Source: Ignavibacteria bacterium (lineage in GTDB: Bacteria > Bacteroidota > Ignavibacteria > Kapaibacteriales > UBA2268). From it: a stretch of 53,213 bases of DNA. Location of the stretch: assembly GCA_031261605.1 (NCBI GenBank), contig JAISJI010000034.1, forward strand, positions 1 to 53,213. Reading direction: 5' to 3'. Both the position numbers and the translations under genes were made by a program. Positions 8,319-15,088 of the stretch are shown here, in pieces. Within the stretch, counting starts at the first letter, position 1, and each line of letters starts with the position of its first letter. Under the pieces are notes generated by a model. It saw only the letters and a list, made by a program, of their open reading frames with translations. It had not been told where the DNA came from and searched no databases.

Positions 8319-8373
8319 ACACAAAAAGCGTATAGGATTTGAGAGGTCATTTCTTATACGCCGTTTGTGTTTT
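8319..8373. terminator. Two-part hairpin between convergent rpsC and ferredoxin genes
   Basis: Seven-base arms 8319-8325 and 8364-8370 (ACACAAA/TTTGTGT) enclose a second perfect seven-base stem 8328-8334/8355-8361 (GCGTATA/TATACGC), separated by a two-base internal loop and followed by T's on the plus strand. It lies exactly at the polarity switch, so it can stop transcription from both sides. Confidence 0.75.
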
Positions 8374-8393
8374 AAACTATATCAATATGGAGA

Positions 8394-8681
8394 TTACGAG
8401 GAATTTACTATGGAAAGTGCATTGAACTTACAAGCAGCAACGCATTTCCCACAAGCATCGCATTTGTCGGGCATTCTGACAAATACACGTGTGTTCCTTG
8501 CATCTCCTGTCATATCCAATACACGGCGGGGACATTTTTTTATGCAAACTTTGCAGCCGGTGCAGTTTGCTTCAATGGTATGGATGGTTTTGTGTTTGGT
8601 GGAGGCGTTGCGGTTCCACATAGTTCCGCCATTATACCAGAAATCAATCACTTCATCCCAGAAATTAAATTGAGTAGTCAT
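8394..8681 (-). CDS. 4Fe-4S dicluster ferredoxin-like protein
   Basis: This 95-aa protein has two four-cysteine clusters, CTGCKVCIKKCP near residues 40-51 and CDACGKCVAAC near residues 74-84. This is the classic bacterial 2[4Fe-4S] ferredoxin pattern of an electron carrier. About 35 residues precede the first cluster (MTTQFNFWDEVIDFWYNGG), an N-terminal extension longer than in minimal ferredoxins. It lies 209 bases downstream of rplX in the same orientation, but a hairpin near 8820-8851 separates them, so it may be a separate transcript. Redox partners are not visible in the window. The opposite-strand frame here is a shadow. Confidence 0.9.
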   Translation of the reverse strand: MTTQFNFWDEVIDFWYNGGTMWNRNASTKHKTIHTIEANCTGCKVCIKKCPRRVLDMTGDARNTRVFVRMPDKCDACGKCVAACKFNALSIVNSS

Positions 8682-8819
8682 AGTTTATCTCGCTATTTTG
8701 TAAAATACGTTATACTAATGAAGACAAGCGAGAGGGCGGAATATTTTATGAGATGTGAAAATAATGGTAATGTAATTAGTGGATTGCTGGTTATAACGAA
8801 TGTCCAGCAAATACACAAA

Positions 8820-8851
8820 TAGGGAAGTGCGCATCGACACACGCTTCCCTA
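8820..8851 (-). terminator. Hairpin after rplX
   Basis: Arms TAGGGAAG (8820-8827) and CTTCCCTA (8844-8851) pair perfectly, extendable through CG/CG with a two-base bulge. It lies 40 bases after the rplX stop on the minus strand, with a moderately T-rich tail. It likely ends the rplP...rplX transcript. Confidence 0.65.
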
Positions 8852-8890
8852 TAAATAAAAGTGTAAGATTTTTAGCAATAAGTTATTGTA

Positions 8891-9202
8891 TTACAATTCC
8901 TTATCGTTACTCATTGCATAGCGAACCTTGTCGCCATTATCCTTCGTGCGAATACCAATGCGCGTAGGATTTTTTGCGCCATCCAATAGCATAACATTGG
9001 AGTAGTGAATCGGCATTTCCTTATGAATGATACCGCCTTTTTGGTTATTTTGGCTTGGTTTTTCGTGCTTTGCGCGGATATTTACTTGCTCAACAAGTAT
9101 GCGCATCGTATCCGGATACACCTCAAGGACACGTCCAGTTTTGCCTTTGTCGTTGCCGGTCATAACCTGAACAACGTCGGTCTTCTTAATTCGTAATTTC
9201 AT
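8891..9202 (-). CDS. rplX: Large ribosomal subunit protein L24
   Basis: L24 is an assembly-initiating 23S rRNA-binding protein. The 103-aa product has the KOW motif near residues 10-30 (VVQVMTGNDKGKTGRVLEV) and the C-terminal PTRIG segment. The length is normal. In the canonical spc operon rplE follows; here a hairpin and a ferredoxin gene follow, and rplE and the remaining spc genes are not in the window. A 152-base spacer separates it from rplN, longer than usual, in which I see no gene. Confidence 0.96.
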   Translation of the reverse strand: MKLRIKKTDVVQVMTGNDKGKTGRVLEVYPDTMRILVEQVNIRAKHEKPSQNNQKGGIIHKEMPIHYSNVMLLDGAKNPTRIGIRTKDNGDKVRYAMSNDKEL

Positions 9203-9354
9203 TTTAGTATATATATAATGTTAATAATCGTTAATGTTATATAGGGGTTATCATATTCTCGCTGTCCTTCACATCTACAATTTTATATACACTACCACTG
9301 CCCAAAGCATATTGCAATCTGGGTTGTTAGCGTAAAGCAAATAAGATGTTGAAA

Positions 9355-9723
9355 TTACAATACTTCTGGAGCAAGAGATACAATTTTCATATAATTTTTT
9401 TCTCTTAATTCACGTGCTACTGGACCGAAAATACGGGTTCCACGTGGCTCACCTTTATCATTTAAGATAACAGCAGCGTTGTCGTCAAAGCGGATATAAG
9501 AGCCATCTTTGCGGCGAATTTCTTTTGCTGTGCGAACGATTACGGCTTTTTGGACTGTGCCTTTTTTGACGTTACCGTTTGGTATTGCTGATTTTACAGC
9601 AACGACTACGACATCGCCAACGGATGCGTATCTCTTTCCGTGACCGCCGAGAACACGGAAGCAGCGAACTTTTTTTGCACCTGAGTTGTCTGCGACAGTC
9701 AGGTTGGTTTCTTCTTGTACCAT
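9355..9723 (-). CDS. rplN: Large ribosomal subunit protein L14
   Basis: The 122-aa product carries the L14 signature ([19 protein letters not shown], then [22 protein letters not shown]). L14 forms the bridge to 16S rRNA at the subunit interface. Length and termini are standard. It follows rpsQ by 67 bases on the minus strand, so the canonical local order rpsQ-rplN-rplX is kept although the block is inverted relative to rplB-rpsC. Confidence 0.97.
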   Translation of the reverse strand: MVQEETNLTVADNSGAKKVRCFRVLGGHGKRYASVGDVVVVAVKSAIPNGNVKKGTVQKAVIVRTAKEIRRKDGSYIRFDDNAAVILNDKGEPRGTRIFGPVARELREKNYMKIVSLAPEVL

Positions 9724-9790
9724 TTTATTTTATTTATTTTAATATTAATATTCAGTGAGTTAGGGAATACTTCGTATTGCGGACAAAAAA

Positions 9791-10063
9791 TTATTTTGCT
9801 CGGGTTACAACACCATCAAACATCCAACGCTTGCGTGCTGATAGCGGACGACATTCTCTGATTTTTACGACATCGCCGATATTACAGGTCTTTTCTGGGT
9901 CGTGAGCCATAAATTTCTTTGTCGATTTGAAGTATTTTTTGTAAAGTGGGTGCATCACTTGACGCTCCACAGCCACAATAATAGTTTGTTCTGCTTTATT
10001 GGAAGTTACTTTTCCTTGCATAACTCTTTTATGGGAAGTTTTTTTTATTGTTTCTTCTGACAT
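9791..10063 (-). CDS. rpsQ: Small ribosomal subunit protein S17
   Basis: S17 is a primary 16S rRNA-binding OB-fold protein. The 90-aa product has VMQGKVTSNKAEQTIIVAVER and the C-terminal IRECRPLSARKRW motif near residues 67-79 typical of S17. A short N-terminal extension (MSEETIKKTSHK) precedes the core. The expected upstream neighbour rpmC is 1.2 kb away because five small HicA/HicB genes lie between them. All share the same strand, so rpsQ may depend on transcription through the toxin-antitoxin array. Confidence 0.96.
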   Translation of the reverse strand: MSEETIKKTSHKRVMQGKVTSNKAEQTIIVAVERQVMHPLYKKYFKSTKKFMAHDPEKTCNIGDVVKIRECRPLSARKRWMFDGVVTRAK

Positions 10064-10116
10064 AATTTTTTTATTTATATAATTGATAATATTCGTTTGT
10101 TTTTTTTGTATGGAAA

Positions 10117-10323
10117 TTAATCCAAATCTGCTTCAGTCAATCCCGCTGCACGCATCAATGCTTTTAACGTTCCAATCGGCAGGTCTTTATTGCCGTGCAC
10201 TGGGACAGATACAGAACAATATCCTGTTTTCTCGTAAATAAAGTGGCTACTTTGCACTCTATCCAAATTCCATCCATTGCGTTCCAAAATTTTACAGAAA
10301 TATTTTGCTGAAATGGATTTCAT
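10117..10323 (-). CDS. hicA: HicA-type mRNA interferase toxin (copy 1)
   Basis: This 68-aa protein fits the HicA double-stranded-RNA-binding-like fold. It has an N-terminal KSISAKYFCKILERNGW helix, the active-site His in SSHFIY (about residue 27), and the conserved PVHGNKDLPIGTLKALMRAAGL segment. HicA toxins cleave mRNA and are neutralised by HicB. It overlaps the end of hicB copy 1 by four bases, so they are translationally coupled. It is closely related to copy 2; the C-terminal GTLKALMRAAGLTEADL is identical. It lies 53 bases before rpsQ, inside a ribosomal protein operon. Confidence 0.87.
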   Translation of the reverse strand: MKSISAKYFCKILERNGWNLDRVQSSHFIYEKTGYCSVSVPVHGNKDLPIGTLKALMRAAGLTEADLD

Positions 10324-10520
10324 AACGCAATCTCTAAAAATTGGCTGTTTGGCTCAAGTTTATGGTGTGCATTCATAGACGCCACCCACCCTTCTATCGC
10401 ATCATTGAGATAAAAAGGTATTTCCTCAAGTGTATCAGCGACTGTTATTACACCCGGCATAGATGGCACTTCTGCCCAGAATTGTCCATCTTCCTCGTGG
10501 ACTATCGCTTGTATTGTCAT
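10320..10520 (-). CDS. hicB: HicB-type antitoxin (copy 1)
   Basis: This 66-aa protein starting MTIQAIVHEEDG has the short HicB fold (partial RNase H-like), with WAEVPSMPGVITVADTLEE matching the family's P-G-x-x-T-x-x-D-T-x-E-E pattern. ATG 10520 is chosen because the same MTIQAIV start, preceded by AGGTGA-like sites, is shared by all three copies; the GTG nine bases upstream is less likely. There is no separate DNA-binding domain, so autoregulation may need the complex or be absent. It is coupled to hicA copy 1. Confidence 0.85.
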   Translation of the reverse strand: MTIQAIVHEEDGQFWAEVPSMPGVITVADTLEEIPFYLNDAIEGWVASMNAHHKLEPNSQFLEIAL

Positions 10521-10540
10521 AGTATTCACCTATTATTATT

Positions 10541-10744
10541 CTATTGCAAATCTGCTTCAGTCAATCCCGCCGCACGCATCAATGCTTTCAGAGTTCCAAT
10601 TTTCAGGTCCTTATTAGCGTGTACTGGAACTGATACACCTTTTCCATTTTTCTCAAATCTGAAATGGCTACCAACCGTATATGTATGTGTCCATCCGTAT
10701 GCTAATAATAGCTTACATAATTTCTTACCTGAAATGGATTTCAT
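10541..10744 (-). CDS. hicA: HicA-type mRNA interferase toxin (copy 2)
   Basis: This 67-aa HicA paralogue has the canonical GSHFRF active-site His near residue 26 and PVHANKDLKIGTLKALMRAAGL. The N-terminal half differs clearly from copy 1, while the last 17 residues are nearly identical. This suggests duplication followed by divergence or partial conversion. It starts at the last base of hicB copy 2, a one-base overlap typical of coupled toxin-antitoxin pairs. Confidence 0.88.
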   Translation of the reverse strand: MKSISGKKLCKLLLAYGWTHTYTVGSHFRFEKNGKGVSVPVHANKDLKIGTLKALMRAAGLTEADLQ

Positions 10745-10959
10745 TATGCATATTCCATTATCGGCGCTACATCAAAATCAAAAGTCGGTATAACAATTAT
10801 GCCATCCATTGACTTTAACATAAGGTGGCACATCACGACTTCCTTCATATAGTAGTCCAGTTCTTCTAATGTGTCTGCTTCTGTAACACATCCTTCTAAT
10901 TCTGGGAACTCTGCCCAATATCCACCATCTTCCTCGTGGACTATCGCTTGTATTGTCAT
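10744..10959 (-). CDS. hicB: HicB-type antitoxin (copy 2)
   Basis: This 71-aa HicB starts MTIQAIVHEEDGGYWAEF and has the family pattern PELEGCVTEADTLEEL. The first 17 residues are almost the same as in the other two copies. The C-terminal half (from about residue 36) is quite different, which should give pairing specificity for hicA copy 2. The upstream AGGTGA site five bases before ATG is shared with copy 3. Confidence 0.87.
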   Translation of the reverse strand: MTIQAIVHEEDGGYWAEFPELEGCVTEADTLEELDYYMKEVVMCHLMLKSMDGIIVIPTFDFDVAPIMEYA

Positions 10960-11208
10960 AAATTCACCTATTATATATTTACAGATATCATACGAAGTCC
11001 TTCTCTCTCGGCTATGGCGTCTATATTCATATTCAGCACTGCGGCTGCCTCAAGCCACCCTTCTATCGCATCTTTAAGATAAAAAGGTATTTCTTCTAAG
11101 GTGTCGGCAATGGTGTAGCACCCCGGCATAGATGGCACTTCTGCCCAGAATTGTCCATCTTCCTCGTGGACTATCGCTTGTATTGTCATAAATTCACCTA
11201 ATATATAT
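10929..11208 (-). repeat. Imperfect direct repeats of the hicB 5' end and leader
   Basis: The stretch covering the AGGTGA site, the ATG and the first 17 codons occurs at about 10929-10980 and 11157-11208, with a diverged third copy at 10492-10530. The bases just upstream of copy 3 (about 11207-11230) repeat the last codons of copy 3 itself (10979-11000) with a few changes. That looks like the end of a further, deleted hicB. This is evidence of tandem duplication and loss. Confidence 0.65.
10971..11189 (-). CDS. hicB: Orphan HicB-type antitoxin (copy 3)
   Basis: This 72-aa HicB lies 11 bases before hicB copy 2 and has no hicA partner of its own. It is close to copy 1 in residues 1-45 (WAEVPSMPGCYTIADTLEEIPFYL, allowing a few changes) and then diverges. 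ATG 11189 is chosen by homology; the frame is open upstream to 11243, but that part is a remnant of another hicB end. Being first in the array it could buffer or cross-neutralise one of the two toxins. That function is inference. Confidence 0.82.
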   Translation of the reverse strand: MTIQAIVHEEDGQFWAEVPSMPGCYTIADTLEEIPFYLKDAIEGWLEAAAVLNMNIDAIAEREGLRMISVNI

Positions 11209-11292
11209 TTACAGATACCATACGAACCCCCGCTCTCTATCATTTCAAAAATAGAGAGAAGGTGACTGCTTATCGGTATAACACAATGCCAA

Positions 11293-11484
11293 TTACTTAC
11301 TGCTGAGTATAGTGTGCATACGGGCTATATCTTTACGTAATGTCTTAAGATATGCTGTGTCGTGCAACTGCTTCAAAGCGTGTTGAAACCTTTGCTTTGA
11401 CAGAGTTTCCTCTGCTTCTCTGAGTGTCTTTAGAAGTTCTACCTCCGGTAACGCTCTCAAATCACTTGCTTTACGTGGTTTCAT
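11293..11484 (-). CDS. rpmC: Large ribosomal subunit protein L29
   Basis: This 63-aa protein forms the two-helix coiled hairpin of L29 near the exit tunnel. The signature is recognisable: KASDLRALPEVELLKTL at the start, then LSKQRFQHALKQL, and a C-terminal LRKDIARMHTIL. The start codon overlaps the rplP stop by one base (TAATG), as is usual. Downstream, instead of rpsQ, there is a gap of about 100 bases and then the hicB/hicA array. Confidence 0.94.
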   Translation of the reverse strand: MKPRKASDLRALPEVELLKTLREAEETLSKQRFQHALKQLHDTAYLKTLRKDIARMHTILSSK

Positions 11485-11906
11485 TATTCCTCCATTAAAT
11501 CTATGCGTGAAACAAATTTTGTCTTGATGGGAAGCTTATGAGAAGCAAGGCGCATCGCTTCTTGTGCTGCTTCTTTGGATACGCCATCTACCTCGAACAT
11601 TATACGTCCCGGCTTAACAACCGCTACCCATCCTTCTGGACTACCTTTACCTGAACCCATACGGGTCTCGGCTGGTTTCTTTGTGTATGGTTTATCCGGA
11701 AATATACGTATCCAGACCTTACCATCTCTCTTTAGGTATCTGTTGATAGCGATACGGGCTGATTCTATCTGTCTATTGGTAATCCAGTATGGTTCTAGGG
11801 CTTTTAAGCCGAATGAGCCGAATGTAACTAATGAGCCACGTTCTGCCTTACCACACATCCTACCTCGCATTGTTTTGCGGTGTTTTACGCGTTTTGGTGA
11901 TAACAT
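11484..11906 (-). CDS. rplP: Large ribosomal subunit protein L16
   Basis: This 140-aa L16 begins [17 protein letters not shown] and contains [19 protein letters not shown] and [19 protein letters not shown], the conserved 23S/A-tRNA-contacting elements. Length is standard. It is the first gene of the inverted block; in canonical order it would follow rpsC directly on the same strand. Its promoter should lie in the AT-rich 11.9-12.3 kb region. Confidence 0.97.
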   Translation of the reverse strand: MLSPKRVKHRKTMRGRMCGKAERGSLVTFGSFGLKALEPYWITNRQIESARIAINRYLKRDGKVWIRIFPDKPYTKKPAETRMGSGKGSPEGWVAVVKPGRIMFEVDGVSKEAAQEAMRLASHKLPIKTKFVSRIDLMEE

Positions 11907-12093
11907 AAATTTACCTGTCTATTTTATTTATTAATAATTTGCATCTATAGTGTTAATAAAAATCTATCCACACTTCTTTAAAGATTACAAATATAATAAA
12001 AATTTTCCACATATATATCACATTGTTAATTTTTTTCTATAATATTTATATCCCAAATACCACAATCCAGTCATCGCTCAGCAATCTCATTTA

Positions 12094-12126
12094 TTGTAGG
12101 AGGTCAAAATTTTGAACTCCCTACAA
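12094..12126. repeat. Long inverted repeat, TTGTAGGAGG...CTCCCTACAA
   Basis: The arms TTGTAGG and CCTACAA enclose a near-perfect continuation through TCAAAATTTTGA, making a stem of about 15 bp with one or two mismatches. It is followed 25 bases later by a second palindrome with the same CCCTAC ending, so the two look like members of one small dispersed repeat family. Confidence 0.6.
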
Positions 12127-12151
12127 CAACTCTGTGACTCACACATTATGA

Positions 12152-12171
12152 GGGCGAATAATTATTCGCCC
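12152..12171. repeat. Perfect 20-base palindrome GGGCGAATAATTATTCGCCC
   Basis: Perfect inverted repeat with flanking GA and CTAC. A degenerate relative (GCAAATAATTATTCACCC) occurs at about 49060-49077. The pattern recalls small REP/MITE-like palindromes with a GCGAATAATTATTCGC core found between genes in many bacteria. Confidence 0.65.
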
Positions 12172-12323
12172 CTACACAAATGACAGATTTCAATTAATCC
12201 GAATTGTAGGGCTTTTTTTCATTAATTCCACACAATATATCCCTAAATTAAAAAAATATTAGTATATTATACCTATACATCATATCTATATATCACTTTT
12301 TTTACAAAAATAAGGGAACTCAA

Positions 12324-14228
12324 ATGAAAAAACAGTTCAATCTATTAACGATTTTAATGCTACTTCTCGTCGCTATGCTCACCACAATCAGTTGTGGTAG
12401 CGATGATGATAATGGTGGCAACACGCCCGTTGACCCACCAAATGATGACAACACGCCGGTAATTACTACCATTACCCCGCCTACTTGCTATGCCACCGAC
12501 ATCTTTAACATTACCGGAAGCAAGTTCGGAAATACGCAAAGTGCGTATAATGGCGTCGTGCTACTGGGCGATTCCACTCTCAAAGCAGACGAAATCGTTT
12601 CTTGGTCTGAAACGCTAATCCGTGCCAAGAAGTATAATATGCCTGTCGGCACACACAACGTTGTCGTGAAGACCGATAGCGGCACCAGCAATACCGGAAA
12701 GATTGTAATCATACCCGAAGATGAAGAGCAACCATTCCAAATCACCGCCGTCCTTCCTGCTGACTGCAAAATCGGCACTACGCTATCCATCGGTGGAACG
12801 CAATTCGGCGCTACGCAAGGCGATAACTACGTAATGCTCGGCAACACGAAGATTACAACAACTACTTTGTGGAACGATAACGAAATCCGATTGCTTGTGC
12901 CAGACCTCGGCGCTGCCGGTAAATACTCCGTATCCGTATTTAAGAACGGCGTAGAAAGCAATAAATTAGAAATAAACTATACTATACCGGTATTGCCACC
13001 GCAAATCACTACGATGAGTCCGCAAACTGGATATATAGGCGATACCATCTCCCTATTCGGTAGCAACTTCGGTGCTACTCAATCCACATCTTACGTAATG
13101 GTCGGCAATGTTAAAGCAAATGTATATCCGCAATGGACTGCTGGCGCTGTGAAGTTCGTTATTCCGGCACTCGCTATTTCCGGCAATGTCCGCATCTTCG
13201 TAAATGGAATAGAAAGCAATTCGTTCAATCTGACTATTGAAAGCAGCGACTACGACCCAGTTATCAATAACCTTGATAAGTCCGACTATCAGCAAGTTTC
13301 CGCAATGCGCATATATGGCTCTCACTTCGGTATACAAACCGGTAAAGTAATATGCACTCCTAATTTACAAGCCGAAATTATGGATTGGAACGATTCTATA
13401 ATTCGCATTGTCCTCCCATCCGGCGCTAAGAGTGGAGAACTATACGTAGAAAGAGCCGATAACAAAAAGAGCAACACCATTCCATATTACATTATCTTAG
13501 ATGACACTTATCCAATGGTATTGATTCCAAGAGGAACATTCACTATGGGAAATAGCACACTCGAAGCAGCCGCTCCAGCGCATACGGTTACGATTAACTT
13601 CGACTTCTATATGTCTACAACTCCCGTAACAGAAGAACAATATTCCTATATAACACATAAGAACCCGCCATACGCAGCTAAAGGCGATAACATCGCCGCT
13701 CACTATATAAGATTCGTCGAAGCGTGCGAGTTCTGTAATGCTTTGTCTGACCTGCATCTACTTACACGCTGTTATACAATAAATGGCAACAACGTAACTT
13801 GCAACTTCAATGCCGAGGGATATAGATTACCGACAGAAGCAGAATGGGAATACGCTGCAAGAGCAGGAACAACAAGCGACTACGGATTTACCGATAACTT
13901 ATCTCTACACGCTTGGTATTCCGCAAATTCCTCCGGTGGAAATGCTCCAAAAGAAGTCGGCAAACTCCTCGCTAATGCTTGGGGATTATACGATATGCTC
14001 GGCAATGTCGATGAATGGGTTTGGGATAGATACTCCACTACATACTACCAAGATTGTGCCTCTGGCGTTATAAATCCAACAGGACCAACGGGTGCAACAG
14101 GTAATCACGTTATACGTGGTGGCAATTTCCAATCCGGTGCCGACAACATAAAAGTATACTCTCGCTTTGCATTCGGCGAGACAGAATATCAATACAACAT
14201 CGGCTTCCGCTACATTAGAAAGAAATAA
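12324..14228 (+). CDS. Lipoprotein with four IPT/TIG domains and a C-terminal FGE-like (formylglycine-generating enzyme) domain
   Basis: This 634-aa protein has an SPII signal peptide with lipobox near TTISC (residue 25), then an Asp/Gly/Asn-rich linker. Four IPT/TIG Ig-like repeats follow at about residues 50-130, 138-215, 220-300 and 305-390, each with the G-x-x-F-G turn. The C-terminal domain (about 394-634) is of the FGE-sulfatase fold: VLIPRGTFTMGNS, RLPTEAEWEYAARAG, GLYDMLGNVDEWVWD, and a final GFRYIRKK. In FCB bacteria such proteins sit on the cell surface, often as binding or scaffold proteins. A true formylglycine-generating activity is unlikely without the paired catalytic Cys, which I do not see. 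The closest downstream gene is rsmG, 23 bases on. Confidence 0.85.
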   Translation: MKKQFNLLTILMLLLVAMLTTISCGSDDDNGGNTPVDPPNDDNTPVITTITPPTCYATDIFNITGSKFGNTQSAYNGVVLLGDSTLKADEIVSWSETLIRAKKYNMPVGTHNVVVKTDSGTSNTGKIVIIPEDEEQPFQITAVLPADCKIGTTLSIGGTQFGATQGDNYVMLGNTKITTTTLWNDNEIRLLVPDLGAAGKYSVSVFKNGVESNKLEINYTIPVLPPQITTMSPQTGYIGDTISLFGSNFGATQSTSYVMVGNVKANVYPQWTAGAVKFVIPALAISGNVRIFVNGIESNSFNLTIESSDYDPVINNLDKSDYQQVSAMRIYGSHFGIQTGKVICTPNLQAEIMDWNDSIIRIVLPSGAKSGELYVERADNKKSNTIPYYIILDDTYPMVLIPRGTFTMGNSTLEAAAPAHTVTINFDFYMSTTPVTEEQYSYITHKNPPYAAKGDNIAAHYIRFVEACEFCNALSDLHLLTRCYTINGNNVTCNFNAEGYRLPTEAEWEYAARAGTTSDYGFTDNLSLHAWYSANSSGGNAPKEVGKLLANAWGLYDMLGNVDEWVWDRYSTTYYQDCASGVINPTGPTGATGNHVIRGGNFQSGADNIKVYSRFAFGETEYQYNIGFRYIRKK

Positions 14229-14251
14229 TTTTAGACACCACAACAAAAAAA

Positions 14252-14908
14252 ATGGAATTTACAGAATTCTGGACTATACTCTCTACAAACGGTATCGTCC
14301 TTGATATACCGCAGATAGAGCAGTTTAAACGATACCATAAAGAATTGAAGTATTGGAACGAAAAAATAAACCTCATCTCCCGCAAAGATGAAAGCAATAT
14401 TTTAGAACGCCACTTCCTTCATTCCCTCGCTATACTCAAATACGTGGAATTTCCCACAAAAGCCCGCTGCTTAGACATCGGAACTGGTGGCGGGCTGCCC
14501 GGGATACCATTGAAAATAGCATCGCCACTGATTTATATGACTCTCTGCGACTCCATTAAGAAGAAGTTGAAGACAACGGAAATGTTTGCTAAACATACCG
14601 AGTTGCGTAATATCTCCTGCTTCTATGGGCGGGTCGAGGACTTGCAGTTAGACAAGCAGCAACTACGCCATTACGACATTATTTGTTCGCGTGCTGTTGC
14701 TCCTATTACGAAATTATTGGAGTGGTCGCTCCCACTACTTAAGCAAAATGGGAAATACGTCCTGCTCAAAGGTGGCGATTTATCGGATGAGATAGGGGAA
14801 GCAATATACGATTACCCCGGCATCCATTGCACCACTATTGACATTGAAATAATGGGATGCGATTGGTTTACTAATGAAGAGAAGAAAATTGTGCTCATCA
14901 CAAAATAG
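14252..14908 (+). CDS. rsmG: 16S rRNA (guanine-N7)-methyltransferase RsmG
   Basis: RsmG methylates N7 of G527 in 16S rRNA with AdoMet. The 218-aa protein has the class I AdoMet-binding loop LDIGTGGGLPGIPL near residues 73-86, the upstream ERHFLHSLAI motif and the CSRAVAPITKLLEW segment typical of the family. Length is normal. It begins 23 bases after the lipoprotein and is probably cotranscribed. No parA/parB or mnmG neighbours, which often accompany it, are present. Confidence 0.93.
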   Translation: MEFTEFWTILSTNGIVLDIPQIEQFKRYHKELKYWNEKINLISRKDESNILERHFLHSLAILKYVEFPTKARCLDIGTGGGLPGIPLKIASPLIYMTLCDSIKKKLKTTEMFAKHTELRNISCFYGRVEDLQLDKQQLRHYDIICSRAVAPITKLLEWSLPLLKQNGKYVLLKGGDLSDEIGEAIYDYPGIHCTTIDIEIMGCDWFTNEEKKIVLITK

Positions 14909-15012
14909 ACCACAATTTAATCCTCCTCCTATACAAAGCAGTGCATAACCAAGACCATCCGGGTGTTACGGGGCTTACGACGCATCTACTGATGGATGAA
15001 TTGGCGAAGTAA
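14886..15012 (+). pseudogene. Possible gene-tail remnant ending in LLMDELAK
   Basis: A continuous frame after rsmG, without a good start, reads sensibly as VHNQDHPGVTGLTTHLLMDELAK before TAA 15010. A closely similar ending (LMEKLAK) sits at 43977-44000. The two may be 3' remnants of one gene family. The evidence is limited to these short frames. Confidence 0.3.
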
Positions 15013-15088
15013 AACATCTGACACCCACTAACCAATAGTTTCCCACAAGGAATAGAAATTTATTAACTCAAAATAAATACATATAATT

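Larger units (their letters stand above)
11907..12323. other. 417-base AT-rich gap between divergent rplP and the TIG/FGE lipoprotein
   Basis: I see no gene here. It must hold the promoters of the inverted ribosomal block (leftward) and of the lipoprotein gene (rightward). It contains two palindromic repeats, listed separately, and several A/T runs. Confidence 0.6.

Noticed and set aside
8365..8822. Plus-strand frames over and beside the ferredoxin gene
   Set aside because: They overlap the two Fe-S cluster motifs of the minus-strand gene and have no signature of their own.
10341..10793. 150-codon plus-strand frame over the hic array
   Set aside because: It is antisense to the hicA/hicB genes, which have conserved motifs and coupled starts.
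10117..11243. CRISPR array suspected from the repeated blocks
   Set aside because: The repeats are the 5' ends of hicB genes with coding sequence between them, not regular repeat-spacer units. No cas gene is in the window.
12324..14228. C-terminal domain as a true formylglycine-generating enzyme
   Set aside because: The fold motifs are present but the catalytic cysteine pair is not visible, and no sulfatase gene is nearby.
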